Assembly (NCBI GenBank): GCA_963850205.1 | Contig: CAWKKJ010000013.1 | Coordinates: 1-64,000, forward strand | Origin: JACVRW01 sp963850205 | GTDB taxonomy: Bacteria; Actinomycetota; Thermoleophilia; Solirubrobacterales; Thermoleophilaceae | Direction of reading: 5' to 3' | DNA: 64,000 nt | Part shown: piece after piece, positions 15,536-24,629 of the stretch | Numbering within the stretch: the stretch's first letter is position 1 | How the letters are laid out: every line of letters begins with the position of its first letter | The notes under the pieces: generated by a model | The model's database searches: none | What the model was told of the DNA's origin: nothing | Seen by the model: the letters and a program-made list of their open reading frames with translations, nothing else | Translations under genes and position numbers: made by a program

Positions 15536-15571
15536 CGAAGGTTTGCCGGTAGCCCCGACCTTCCCCATACG

Positions 15572-17716
15572 ATGACTCGTTTCCTCACCCGCCTTGCCGA
15601 TCTCGCCTACCGCCGCCGTGGCCGCATGGTGCTGGCCTGGCTTGCCGCCACCGTGATCATCATCGGCGTGGGCTCCTCGCTGGCCGGCGAGTACAACGCC
15701 GACTATGACACCCCGGGGTCGGAGTCGAAGGCGGCGAGCGATCTCACCGAGCGGGGCTTCGGCGGCTACTCGGGCCAGGAGATCTACGTGGTCTGGAAGG
15801 ACGAGGCGGGCGCCGAGAGCCCCGCTGCTCGAGCGGGCGTCAACGCGTTCCTCGCCGAGGCCAAGCAGGTGGACCACGTGGCCGAGGAGACCCCGACCCG
15901 GGTCTCGGAGGACGGAACCATCGGCGCGACCACCCTCCCGCTCACCGTCCCGGGTTGGGATGTTCCCAAGGAAGACGGCGAGAAGCTGATCGCCGCCGCG
16001 GAGAAGAACAGCGGGGACGGGCTCGAGATCAAGCTGGGCGGCGATCCGATCTACGCCGCGCAGGAGGCCAGCAGCCCGGAGGGGATCGGCTTCCTCGGCG
16101 CGGCCATCGTGCTCCTGATCGCGTTCGGCTCGGTGGTCGCCGCCGGCCTGCCGCTCGTCATCGCCCTGGTCGGCCTCGGTATCTCGTCGGGAGGCCTGAT
16201 CGTCCTGCTGGCCAACGTCATCGACGTCCCGGACTGGACCACCGCCGTGTCGGGCCTGATCGGGATCGGCGTCGGAATCGACTACGCGCTTCTTGTCCTG
16301 ACGCGCTTCCGTGCCGCGATGCACGACGGCAAGGACCGCCACGATGCGGTGGTCGAGGCGGTGACCACCGCCGGGCGCAGCGTGATCATCGCCGGCGCCA
16401 CGGTGGTGATCGCCGTGCTCGGCCTGTTCCTGACCGGTCTGCCCTACATGTACGGCGTGGCCATCTCGGCCTCGCTCGCGGTGCTGGTTGTGATGCTCGC
16501 CGCCGTGACCCTGCTCCCGGCGCTCCTGTCGTACCTCGGTCCCAACGTGGATCGCCTGAAGCTGCCGTTCCTCGGTCGAGCCCTGAAGCCGGAGGGCAAC
16601 GGCGAGTCACTCGCCGCCCGCTGGAGCCACGCCGTCCAGCGGCGTCCGTGGACGGCGGCGATCGTGGCGACGGCGCTCCTGCTGGCGCTCGCGGCGCCGG
16701 CGCTCGGCATGCGCCTCGGCTTCCCCGACGCGGGCAACGACCCGCCCGACACCATGACGCGGCAGGCGTACGACCTCAACACCGAGGGATTTGGCCCCGG
16801 TACGAACGGGCCGCTGGTGATCGCCGCCGAGCTTCCCGACCGGTCCGCCGACGCCGAGATCGGCTCCCTGGCCGAGCGGCTGCGGGGCGAGAGCGGCGTT
16901 GCCTTCGTCACCGAGCCGCGCATCAACGAGCAGGGCGATGCGGCGATCCTCACCGTGATTCCGTCGACCTCGCCGCAGGATGCGGACACAGAGGAGCTGG
17001 TGACGCGGCTGCGCGAGAACGTGGTGCCCGAGGAGCTCAGCGGAACCGGCATCAGCGCCGAGATCGGCGGCGTGACCGCGGCGCTGAAGGACCAGAGCAA
17101 CTACATCACCGACCGCATGCCGGTCTTCATCGCCGGCGTGGTGGGCCTCTCCTTCCTGCTCCTGCTCGTCGCCTTCCACTCACCGCTGATCTCGCTCAAG
17201 GCCGCCGTGATGAACCTGCTCTCGGTCGGCGCCGCCTACGGCGTGATGACCCTGGTGGCCAAAGGCGGCACGGTCGGCGAGCTGATCGGCATCGATCGCG
17301 AGGTGCCCATCGCCCCCTTCATGCCGGTGATGATGTTCGCCATCCTCTTCGGCCTGTCCATGGACTACGAGGTCTTCCTGGTCTCGCGAATCCGCGAGGA
17401 GTACCTCAAGCACGGGGACACGCGGCGCGCCGTCGCCGACGGCCTGGCCAAGACCGCACGCGTGATCACGGCGGCCGCGGCCATCATGGTCGTCGTCTTC
17501 CTGGCCTTCATCGCGGCTCCCGACACATTCCTGAAGCTGTTCGGCATCGGCCTGGCCTCGGCGATCTTCCTCGACGCCACGCTGGTGAGGATGGTGCTCG
17601 TTCCCGCCGTGATGCAGCTGCTGGGCAGCCGCAACTGGTGGATACCGAGCTGGCTGGAGCGGATCCTGCCCCGCCTGGAGGTCGAGCGGGTGGCGGCCGC
17701 AGAGGGCCGGGCCTAG
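15572..17716 (+). CDS. MMPL/RND-family membrane transporter
   Basis: A 714-aa RND-superfamily protein with two repeated halves, each one TM, a soluble domain, then about five TMs (12 in total). Typical sequences include LIGIGVGIDYALLVLTRFR in the first half and MFAILFGLSMDYEVFLVSRIREEY in the second, which contain the proton-relay acidic residues. Actinobacterial MmpL proteins export lipids or siderophores across the membrane. No lipid-synthesis gene is adjacent, so the substrate is open. The ATG at 15572 gives a positively charged N-terminus ahead of TM1. Confidence 0.9.
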   Translation: MTRFLTRLADLAYRRRGRMVLAWLAATVIIIGVGSSLAGEYNADYDTPGSESKAASDLTERGFGGYSGQEIYVVWKDEAGAESPAARAGVNAFLAEAKQVDHVAEETPTRVSEDGTIGATTLPLTVPGWDVPKEDGEKLIAAAEKNSGDGLEIKLGGDPIYAAQEASSPEGIGFLGAAIVLLIAFGSVVAAGLPLVIALVGLGISSGGLIVLLANVIDVPDWTTAVSGLIGIGVGIDYALLVLTRFRAAMHDGKDRHDAVVEAVTTAGRSVIIAGATVVIAVLGLFLTGLPYMYGVAISASLAVLVVMLAAVTLLPALLSYLGPNVDRLKLPFLGRALKPEGNGESLAARWSHAVQRRPWTAAIVATALLLALAAPALGMRLGFPDAGNDPPDTMTRQAYDLNTEGFGPGTNGPLVIAAELPDRSADAEIGSLAERLRGESGVAFVTEPRINEQGDAAILTVIPSTSPQDADTEELVTRLRENVVPEELSGTGISAEIGGVTAALKDQSNYITDRMPVFIAGVVGLSFLLLLVAFHSPLISLKAAVMNLLSVGAAYGVMTLVAKGGTVGELIGIDREVPIAPFMPVMMFAILFGLSMDYEVFLVSRIREEYLKHGDTRRAVADGLAKTARVITAAAAIMVVVFLAFIAAPDTFLKLFGIGLASAIFLDATLVRMVLVPAVMQLLGSRNWWIPSWLERILPRLEVERVAAAEGRA

Positions 17717-17756
17717 TACACCGCGCGGCCGGGCCCTGCGGATTAGGGTCTGGGCC

Positions 17757-18824
17757 GTGACGCTCCCGCGCCTCCTGGCGCACGACCTGTGGGCGGAGTC
17801 GTTCCGGGTCGAGCGGCAGGGTGTCGACCCGATCGCAGGTCTCGCCGGCGCCGTGGCGAGTTGCGCGCCGCTGGCCTTGGGCGTTGCCGCCGACGAGCCG
17901 GCGATCGGCGTGGCCGCCTGCTTCGGCGGGCTCAACGCCGCGCTCGGGGTGCCGCGCGGAGCGCTGCGCGAGCGCGTCGGATGGGGCGCGGGCGTGGCGC
18001 TCCTGTCCTGCGTGTCGGTCGCGCTGGCGACGGCGGTCCAGGGCAGCGCGCTGGCCTCGGCCGCGGTTGCGTTCGGGTGGATCGGGCTGGCCGCGTTCCT
18101 GCGCACCTTCGGCCCGGTCGGCGGCCTGACGGGCTTCGTGACCGGCGCGATCTTCGTGATCACCAACGGCATCCCGGCCGAATCGCTCGACGTCGGTACG
18201 CGAGTCATGTGGTTCGGGCTGGGATCGCTCGCCGGGGTCGTCCTGATGGTCGCCGCGTACGCGCGCGACGCTCCGCCGGCGAGCCCCGGGGGGGCCCCGC
18301 TCACGACCGTGCTCAGCCGAGGAGCGCGGCAGCTCCGCGACACGCTCACCGCTGACACCCTGCTGCGAGCCCATGCGTTGCGCCTCGGGGCGATCGTCGC
18401 TGTAACCACGCTGTTCTACCGGCTGCTCGCGCTCGAGCACGGCTACTGGGTCCCGCTCACCATCCTGGCGGTGCTGCAGCCGGGCGAGCACGCGAGCGAC
18501 GTGCGGGCGATTCAGCGTGCGGCCGGCACGCTCGTAGGCACGGCCCTGATCGCCCTGCTCATGATCGCGACCGGCAACACCTGGGTGATGGTCGCCGCGC
18601 AGGGCGTCGCCGCCTTCGGGCTCTTCACGCTGTTCTCGCGGGGTTACTTCTGGCTCGTCGTGTTCCTCACGCCGACGGCGCTGCTGACGGTCAGCGCCGT
18701 CGACTACCAGGGGGTGGCGGTCGCGATCGAGCGCGCCGCCTGGAGCGCGCTCGGGATCGCGATCGGCCTCGCCGTCTCCGAGCTGGTCTGGCGGCTCGCG
18801 CCGCACCAGCCGCGCCCTGACTAG
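17757..18824 (+). CDS. FUSC-family membrane protein
   Basis: A 355-aa membrane protein with two sets of hydrophobic segments, about residues 25-165 and 210-345. The second set matches the FUSC/aromatic acid exporter core (YWVPLTILAVLQPGEHASDVRAIQRAAGTLVGT). It is shorter than proteobacterial AaeB because it lacks the large soluble domains. The GTG lies exactly 7 nt after TAGGGT (17744-17749) with no Shine-Dalgarno, so it is probably leaderless. The stop codon overlaps the convergent sedolisin gene by 4 nt. The transported compound is unknown. Confidence 0.82.
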   Translation: MTLPRLLAHDLWAESFRVERQGVDPIAGLAGAVASCAPLALGVAADEPAIGVAACFGGLNAALGVPRGALRERVGWGAGVALLSCVSVALATAVQGSALASAAVAFGWIGLAAFLRTFGPVGGLTGFVTGAIFVITNGIPAESLDVGTRVMWFGLGSLAGVVLMVAAYARDAPPASPGGAPLTTVLSRGARQLRDTLTADTLLRAHALRLGAIVAVTTLFYRLLALEHGYWVPLTILAVLQPGEHASDVRAIQRAAGTLVGTALIALLMIATGNTWVMVAAQGVAAFGLFTLFSRGYFWLVVFLTPTALLTVSAVDYQGVAVAIERAAWSALGIAIGLAVSELVWRLAPHQPRPD

Positions 18825-20539
18825 GGCGCTGCCTGCGCCGCCACCGCGTCGGCGAACGCGGCTGCCTTCAGTGTGCCGAGCCCGGTGGCGAGGTCGTAGC
18901 CCGGCTGAGCGGCACCGCCGGCCGGGCTCTGCCCAACCGGCGTCTTGGGGCGGCGCGAGCTCGTTCCGCTGGTGATGTCGGAGAAGATCATGCTGTAGCC
19001 GGGCCCGCGCGCGAGCTGGTAGAGAAGCGGCGGCAAGGAGCCGAGGCGCGGCCGACCGGCCTGCCGTTCCTGCTGAAGAACCAGCGCGACCATCGCGGCT
19101 GTGAGCGGCGTGGCCGCGCTGGTGCCGCCGCCGATTCCCCAGCCGCCGCCGTCCTTGTCGAAGGTGGCGATGCCGGGTGTGAACGAGGCCATGGCGGCGA
19201 CGTCGGGGCTGAGCCGGGTGCGGGCGCCCTGCTGGAGCTGCGGGCCGATGCCCGGGGCCACCTGGAAGCCCGGACGGCGCCAGGCCTTGCTGGGGCCGCC
19301 CCCCGAACCGACGCCTTGAGAGGGCTGGGTGGCGAACGTGGACCAGACCACCTGGTCGGCGATCTGGTTACCGGCGGTGAGGGTCAGGTCCGTGCCGCCG
19401 ACGCTGGTCGTAAATGGGGAGCTGCTCGGAAAGAGCGCGCCCGCGTCGTTGGTGAAGCAGCCCTGGAAGCCGAGGTCCCCGGACGCCGCCAGCGTGGTGA
19501 TCCCCAGCGCGGCCGCCTGGACCAGCAGCCGCCGCCCGAGCAGCAGCTGATCGCGGGTGAACCGCGCCTCGCACACGCCATCGCTCACCGAGAGGATGTG
19601 CGGCAGCCGACCGCCCTGTCGCGACGGGTCGAGCGCGCCGAACATGAACAGCGCGAAGGAGTGGCTGAAGCTCTGGTCGAGCGGCACGTAGATCGGGCTG
19701 ATTCGCTGCAGGCCGGGGGCCAGCGAGGCGAGGGCCTCGACGTCGAGCACCGTCTCCTCGGGGGCCGTGCCGGTATCGCGGGTCGCCCCCGGCATCGCGA
19801 ACTGCCTCACCACCGGAGTCCGAAGCCCAAAGCATCGCGCCCAGGTACGAAAGCCGCCGGCGTCGACCTGCTGCGAGCTCAGCGTCGCCACCCGCACGCC
19901 CGAGCCGTCGAGGCCCCGTGTGCGCAGCGCGTCGACGCCGTAGGCCGTGGACAGCTGGTTGGGGGCAAAGGCGCCGGTCTTGAGGGCGCCCTGGCATCCC
20001 CGAGCGCCGGACGCCCGGGCGCCGGGCGAGCTGCCGCCCGGCTGGTAGACCTCTCCGGCCGAGATCTGGCGCACCGTCCCGCGCAGGGGTCGTGGTGTGC
20101 AGAGGCCACGCGTCGGCGCCTGCGCGCCCTTGACGCAGAAGATCCGCCGCCCGGCCCCCGGGGTGAGCACCGCCAGGACCACCGATTTGTCCGAGCTCAG
20201 CTCCACCTTCTTGACGCCGGCCCGGGACGCGAGGTAGCGCCGTACCCGCCGGCGGTCGGCCTTGCTGGCCGAGAACCGTTTCCGGTACTGGCGTGGCGAG
20301 AGAAAGCGGCGGTATCGAGCGGAGGAGGGGTTCGAGACCGCGCTCGCGAACCGGCGCGGCTGGCCTCGCTGCCGGAGGCCGAGCAGGAACACCCTGCGCT
20401 CGGCCGGCTTCGACCGGTCGCCGGCCGCCGTCGAGCCTGAGGACGCCGGCGCGCCATCGGGGTCGGCGAGGACGAGCGCCGCGCACAGGACGACGGCGAT
20501 CCATGCCGGACATCGATTGGAACCGGGTCGGCTCGGCAC
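18821..20539 (-). CDS. Secreted S53 (sedolisin/kumamolisin-like) serine-carboxyl peptidase
   Basis: A 572-aa acid peptidase precursor. A signal peptide (to about 30) is followed by a pro-domain (about 45-170; ARYRRFLSPRQYRKRFSAS is the conserved pro-kumamolisin segment). In the catalytic domain the Glu and Asp of the triad lie in EETVLDVEALASLAP, the oxyanion Asp in LAASGDLGFQG, and the Ser in GGTSAATPLTAAM. The C-terminal calcium site is suggested by FSDITSG and GYDLATGLG. The GTG lies 9 nt after TAGCAT on the minus strand. It is secreted as a self-cleaving zymogen. Confidence 0.9.
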   Translation of the reverse strand: MPSRPGSNRCPAWIAVVLCAALVLADPDGAPASSGSTAAGDRSKPAERRVFLLGLRQRGQPRRFASAVSNPSSARYRRFLSPRQYRKRFSASKADRRRVRRYLASRAGVKKVELSSDKSVVLAVLTPGAGRRIFCVKGAQAPTRGLCTPRPLRGTVRQISAGEVYQPGGSSPGARASGARGCQGALKTGAFAPNQLSTAYGVDALRTRGLDGSGVRVATLSSQQVDAGGFRTWARCFGLRTPVVRQFAMPGATRDTGTAPEETVLDVEALASLAPGLQRISPIYVPLDQSFSHSFALFMFGALDPSRQGGRLPHILSVSDGVCEARFTRDQLLLGRRLLVQAAALGITTLAASGDLGFQGCFTNDAGALFPSSSPFTTSVGGTDLTLTAGNQIADQVVWSTFATQPSQGVGSGGGPSKAWRRPGFQVAPGIGPQLQQGARTRLSPDVAAMASFTPGIATFDKDGGGWGIGGGTSAATPLTAAMVALVLQQERQAGRPRLGSLPPLLYQLARGPGYSMIFSDITSGTSSRRPKTPVGQSPAGGAAQPGYDLATGLGTLKAAAFADAVAAQAAP

Positions 20540-20722
20540 GCGCAGCCCATGCTAAGGGGTTGCCCGGCGCGCGGCAGGATGCACCTGCACCACCGGCGCT
20601 ACCGCCCGGCGCTTCTCGACCCTGCCCTTGATGAACGCGGCCGCCACCACGGCGACCGAGGCAGGCTGGGATCAGGTATGCCCGAGTCGGGCGCGGGTAG
20701 GCCTGTGGCAGCATTGGGTCGC

Positions 20723-21175
20723 GTGAGCAGCTCGAAGCGCGAGCGCAGCCGGCGCGCGGCCAGCGAAGCCGTGGCTCAGACCGGCGGGCTCGAGGTGCCC
20801 GCGGCCCCCCGGGGCCGCGCCCAGGACCCCTTCACCGGCGAGCTGCGCCGGCGCGAGGTCCTGCCGCTGCTCGTGCTTCACCTGATCGCCGCCGGGCCGA
20901 GCTACGGCAACCAGCTGATGGAGCGGATCGGCGACATGACCGCGGGCGTGCTGAACGTGAACCCGAACACCATGTACCCGCTGCTGCGCCAGCTGGAGAG
21001 CCGGGGAATGATCGAGGGCCGCTGGGAGCATCCCGAGCGCCGCACCCGCCGCTACTACTCGCTCACCGATGCCGGGCGAGAGGACTACGAGCGCCTCGTG
21101 GAGGAGGTGCGCCCCTTCCTCGACTCGGTCAAGTCCTCGATCGAGGAGATCGTTCGCGAGGTGTACGGGCCGTGA
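20723..21175 (+). CDS. PadR-family transcriptional regulator
   Basis: A winged-helix repressor of about 150 aa. The core is typical: LPLLVLHLIAAGPSYGNQLMERI, then NVNPNTMYPLLRQLESRGMIEG, then ERRTRRYYSLTDAGRE, followed by a C-terminal dimerisation helix. The GTG at 20723 is one of several possible starts; an ATG at 20678 would add 15 residues. The stop codon overlaps the next start in GTGA, so it probably controls itself and the coupled SRPBCC gene. Confidence 0.85.
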   Translation: MSSSKRERSRRAASEAVAQTGGLEVPAAPRGRAQDPFTGELRRREVLPLLVLHLIAAGPSYGNQLMERIGDMTAGVLNVNPNTMYPLLRQLESRGMIEGRWEHPERRTRRYYSLTDAGREDYERLVEEVRPFLDSVKSSIEEIVREVYGP

Positions 21176-21639
21176 GAACGGCGGTCGCCCGCCGCGCGGT
21201 GGTCCTGCCTCCCGACGAGGCATTGAAGCTCTGGACGGACACGGCGCGCTGGGCGACGTTCATCGAGGGCTTCGCGCGAGTGCTGGAACGGTCCGCGGAC
21301 TGGCCGGCCCACGAGGCCCGGGTGGTGTGGGAATCCACGCCCGGGGGCCGGGGCAGGGTGACCGAGAAGGTGGTCTCCGGCGCTCCGGGAGGGTTCGCGA
21401 CGATGGTGTTCGAGGACGCGCTCGTGGGGCGTCAGAGCCTGCGCGCCGTCGCGGCCGGAGGCGGCTCGGAGGTCGAGCTGTCGCTCGAGTACACGCTCAC
21501 CCGCTACGGGCCGTTCGGGCTGATCGCGGACGCCCTCTTCATCCGCAGGGCACTGCGCGACGCGCTGGTCCGGACCCTCGCCCGCTTCGCCGTGGAGGCC
21601 GAGGACGAGGCGGGCCTGCGCGAGCCCGGTCTCCGCTAG
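21172..21639 (+). CDS. SRPBCC-family (polyketide cyclase/dehydrase-like) protein
   Basis: A 155-aa START-like fold: a beta-strand with RRAVVLPPDEALKLWTDTARWATFIEGFARV, then RVTEKVVSGAPGGFATMVFED, and a long C-terminal helix (LRDALVRTLARFAVEAEDE). It binds a hydrophobic ligand rather than having a recognisable catalytic motif. It is translated with the PadR gene through a GTGA overlap. This is the second regulator/SRPBCC pairing in the window, the other being the fused ArsR protein. Confidence 0.75.
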   Translation: MRTAVARRAVVLPPDEALKLWTDTARWATFIEGFARVLERSADWPAHEARVVWESTPGGRGRVTEKVVSGAPGGFATMVFEDALVGRQSLRAVAAGGGSEVELSLEYTLTRYGPFGLIADALFIRRALRDALVRTLARFAVEAEDEAGLREPGLR

Positions 21640-21810
21640 TGCACCCGTCCTCAAGTTCTGGCGGCGTCGGCGGCGCCTGGCCGCGCCTGGCTGCGTCCGG
21701 CGGACTCGCCGATGCGCTGCATCGACTCCGTTGACCGGACTTGCCAGCCACGCCCAGTCGCTCGCCGATTCCCACCAGACCTTTCGGCCGGATGCACTAG
21801 CTTCTCCCCA

Positions 21811-22683
21811 ATGTTCGTGTTCAAAGCCGCCGTTGTCGGGGCGGGGACCATGGGCGGCGAGATCGCCCAGGTGATCGCCTCGGCCGGCCTGCCCGTCGTG
21901 CTCAAGGACGTCAAGCAGGAGTTCGTCGACACCGGCCTGGCCAAGGCCAAGGAGGTCAGTCAGGCCCAGCTCGCCGGCCTGGTGGCCAAGGACAAGATCA
22001 GCCAAGAGGACGCCGACCGCCAGCTGGAGGAGATCCTCCTTCGCATCACCGGGGCGATCGACTACGAGGACTTCGGCGACGTCGACTTCGTGATCGAGGC
22101 CGTGCCCGAGCGCATGGAGATCAAGCAGGCGGTGTTCGCCGAGCTCGACGAGGTCACGCCCGGACACGCGATCCTGGCCTCCAACACCTCGTCGCTGTCG
22201 ATCACCGAGATGGGCGAGGCCACGCTGCGGCCGGACAAGGTCTGCGGCTTTCACTTCTTCTACCCCGCCTCGATGATGCGCCTCATCGAGGTGATCCAGG
22301 GGGACGACACCTCGGACGAGACGCTTCAGGCGGCGTCGACCTTCGCGCAGGGGATCAGGAAGACCGCTGTTCGCTGCTCCGAAGTCCCGGGCTTCGTGGT
22401 CAACCGGATTCTCAACGCGTCGGTGTCCGAGGTCTGGCGGGTGGTCGAGGAGGAGGGGCTCGACCCGCAAGAGGTGGACAACCACATCAAGGAGTCGGGC
22501 TCGGTGCCCATGGGCCCGTTCTTCCTCACCGACCTGCTCGGGTTGGACACGGTGCTCCACGTGGCCGAGCACCTGCGCGAGTCCTACGGCGAGCGCTTCT
22601 ACGTCTCGGGGCGGATGAAGGAGCTGGTGGAGGCCGGGAACCTCGGCCAAAAGACCGGGAAGGGGTTCTATGAGCACGGCTAG
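21811..22683 (+). CDS. 3-hydroxyacyl-CoA dehydrogenase (NAD domain and first C-terminal domain)
   Basis: A 290-aa enzyme oxidising L-3-hydroxyacyl-CoA. The NAD-binding Rossmann domain opens with AAVVGAGTMGGEIAQVIASAG and contains FVIEAVPERMEIKQAVFAEL, SNTSSLSITEM and the catalytic His in GFHFFYPASMMRLIEVI. The 3HCDH C-terminal domain includes GFVVNRILN and GPFFLTDLLGLD. The ATG lies 7 nt after TAGCTT (21798-21803), a leaderless arrangement. The next gene overlaps by 14 nt and supplies a second C-terminal domain plus a hydratase, so the two chains likely form one complex. Confidence 0.9.
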   Translation: MFVFKAAVVGAGTMGGEIAQVIASAGLPVVLKDVKQEFVDTGLAKAKEVSQAQLAGLVAKDKISQEDADRQLEEILLRITGAIDYEDFGDVDFVIEAVPERMEIKQAVFAELDEVTPGHAILASNTSSLSITEMGEATLRPDKVCGFHFFYPASMMRLIEVIQGDDTSDETLQAASTFAQGIRKTAVRCSEVPGFVVNRILNASVSEVWRVVEEEGLDPQEVDNHIKESGSVPMGPFFLTDLLGLDTVLHVAEHLRESYGERFYVSGRMKELVEAGNLGQKTGKGFYEHG

Positions 22684-23770
22684 CGCATCCGGGCTGGACA
22701 CGATCGTCGAGCGGATGGGTCTGAGAACCCTGGTCGAGTCCTGCCTGGTGCTCGAGGAGGGCGTCGCCTCCGCCAAGGACATCGAGATGGGGATGATGAT
22801 GGGCGCAGGCGTCCTGCCCGGGCCGTTCTCCCGGGCCGACGACGCCGGGCTCGACACCACGCTCGAGCGGCTCGAGGCGGCCCAGGCCGAGTGGGGCGAG
22901 TTCTTCGCGCCGCCCGCGATCCTGCGCCGCCTGGTGGCGCAGGGCCGGCTGGGCAAGAAGAGCGGCCAGGGCTTCTTCGCGTACCCGCAGCCCGACGCGG
23001 GCGACCAGCGCGAGACGGTGCTGCTCGAGACCCGCGGCGACACCGCCATCGCCTGGCTGAACCGCCCCCCCGCGAACCCGCTCTCCCCCCAGGCGGTGCG
23101 CGACCTGATCGCCGTCTGGGAGCAGGTCGAGGGCAGGGTGCGGGCGCTCGTGATCGCCTCCTCGAACATCTTCACCTTCAGCGCCGGCGCGGACCTCAAG
23201 GAGTTCACCAAGATGACCCCTGACGCCGAGGGCGCCGACCTGGTGGAGTCCGTTCACCGCTTCATGCGCGGGATGGAGCAGTCGCCCACGGTGACGATCG
23301 CCGCCGTCAACTCGATCGCCTTCGGCGGCGGCTGCGAGCTGGCGATGGCCTGCGACTTCAGGATCGCCGCGGAGTCGGCCAGCTTCGGCCAGCCCGAGAT
23401 CAACCTGGGGATCATCCCGGGCTTCGGCGGCACCCAGCGCCTGCCCCGGCTGGTGGGCGAGGCCAAGGCGCTGGAGATGAACCTGGGCGGGGACCCGGTC
23501 GACGCCTACGAGGCCCACCGGGTGGGGCTCGCCAACCAGGTGGTGCCCGACCACGAGCTGTTCGACGCCGCGCTGGCGTGGGCTCGGAGGCTGGCGGAAA
23601 AGGCGCCGATTGCGATCGAGGAGATCAAGAGGCGCTCGGCCCGCCCCGACCTCGACGAGGGCCTGGCCGGCGAGGCCGAGGGCTTTGCCCGCGCCTTCGG
23701 CTCGGAGGACGCCAAGGAGGGCATCGGCGCCTTCCTGGGCAGGCGCAGGCCGAAGTTCCAGGGCAGGTGA
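22670..23770 (+). CDS. 3HCDH C-terminal domain fused to enoyl-CoA hydratase
   Basis: A 366-aa fusion. Residues 1 to about 110 are a second 3-hydroxyacyl-CoA dehydrogenase C-terminal domain (TLVESCLVLEEGVASAKDIEMGMMMGAG, GRLGKKSGQGFFAY). Residues of about 115-366 form a crotonase (LNRPPANPLSPQAVRDL, FSAGADLKEF oxyanion hole, FGGGCELAMACDFRIAAESASFGQPEINLGIIPGFGGTQRL in outline). In FadB-type enzymes the order is hydratase then dehydrogenase in one chain; here the dehydrogenase is split over two genes and the hydratase comes last. The gene is coupled to the upstream one by a 14-nt overlap and to the sirtuin by GTGA. Confidence 0.88.
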   Translation: MSTASASGLDTIVERMGLRTLVESCLVLEEGVASAKDIEMGMMMGAGVLPGPFSRADDAGLDTTLERLEAAQAEWGEFFAPPAILRRLVAQGRLGKKSGQGFFAYPQPDAGDQRETVLLETRGDTAIAWLNRPPANPLSPQAVRDLIAVWEQVEGRVRALVIASSNIFTFSAGADLKEFTKMTPDAEGADLVESVHRFMRGMEQSPTVTIAAVNSIAFGGGCELAMACDFRIAAESASFGQPEINLGIIPGFGGTQRLPRLVGEAKALEMNLGGDPVDAYEAHRVGLANQVVPDHELFDAALAWARRLAEKAPIAIEEIKRRSARPDLDEGLAGEAEGFARAFGSEDAKEGIGAFLGRRRPKFQGR

Positions 23771-24534
23771 GCACTCCCGTCACGGACGTCGCGCCGGCCC
23801 GGCGCCTGGCGGAGCTGCTCCGGGGGGCCCGGCGGGCGGTGGTCCTGACCGGTGCCGGCGTGTCGGTGCCCTCGGGCATCCCGGACTTCCGCAGCCCCGG
23901 GACCGGGCTGTGGCGGGACGTGGACCCGATGGAGGTGGCCCACATCGACGCCTGGCGGCGCGACCCCGACCGCTTCTGGAGCTTCTACGGGCAGCGCTTC
24001 GCCTCGCTCACCGACAAGCGGCCCAACCGCGCGCACGAGGTGCTCGCCGAGCTGGAGCGCCGTGGCCTGATCCGCGGGGTGATCACCCAGAACATCGACC
24101 GCCTGCACCGGGGGGCCGGCACCCGGCGCCTGATCGAGGTGCACGGCTCGATCGAATGGAGCATCTGCCTGGAGTGCCGCGGCCGGCAGGCGCTCGAGGA
24201 CGTGGTCGAGCTGCTCGCAGAAGCCGAGGGCGCCCCGGAGTGCCCCACGTGCGTCGCGCCCCTGAAGCCGGACGTGACCCTGTTCGGGGAGCTGCTGCCC
24301 GAACGTGCGCTGGCCGACGCCCACGAGCTGGCGGCAGAGGCGGACCTGATGCTGTGCGTGGGCTCGTCGCTGGAGGTCTACCCGGTGGCCGGCCTGCCGG
24401 CCATCACGCTCGGCGAGGGAGGGCGGCTCGCGCTCGTGACCATGGGGCCCACCCCGTACGACCGCGACGCCGAGGTCAAGCTGGACGGCGACGTGGTGGC
24501 CGAGCTCGAGGCCGTGCTGGCCGCGCTCGGGTAG
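23767..24534 (+). CDS. NAD-dependent protein deacylase, Sir2 family
   Basis: A 255-aa sirtuin. NAD-binding motifs VLTGAGVSVPSGIPDFRSP and GVITQNIDRLH, the catalytic His in LIEVHGSIEW, and two zinc cysteine pairs (CLEC, CPTC) are all present. Later come KPDVTLFGELLPE and CVGSSLEVYP. The GTG overlaps the hydratase stop in GTGA, so it is co-translated with beta-oxidation enzymes. A plausible role is deacylating those enzymes in response to NAD; that role is inference. Confidence 0.92.
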   Translation: MSTPVTDVAPARRLAELLRGARRAVVLTGAGVSVPSGIPDFRSPGTGLWRDVDPMEVAHIDAWRRDPDRFWSFYGQRFASLTDKRPNRAHEVLAELERRGLIRGVITQNIDRLHRGAGTRRLIEVHGSIEWSICLECRGRQALEDVVELLAEAEGAPECPTCVAPLKPDVTLFGELLPERALADAHELAAEADLMLCVGSSLEVYPVAGLPAITLGEGGRLALVTMGPTPYDRDAEVKLDGDVVAELEAVLAALG

Positions 24535-24551
24535 CCGCGCCGGGCCGACGG

Positions 24552-24601
24552 GAGTGTGGCTTCGGAAGTCGCGCATATGACGCGTTTTGGAAGCCACACT
24601 C
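24552..24601. repeat. Dispersed palindromic repeat A, copy 1
   Basis: A 50-bp inverted repeat with arms GAGTGTGGCTTC...GAAGCCACACTC around a GCATATG-containing centre. A second copy in opposite orientation lies at 39168-39218; they share an identical 19-nt core. This copy lies between two convergent genes (sirtuin and the 284-aa protein), where it could act as a bidirectional terminator. Confidence 0.75.
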
Positions 24602-24629
24602 GCTGGAACGGCGCGGAGCGGAGCGGCGC

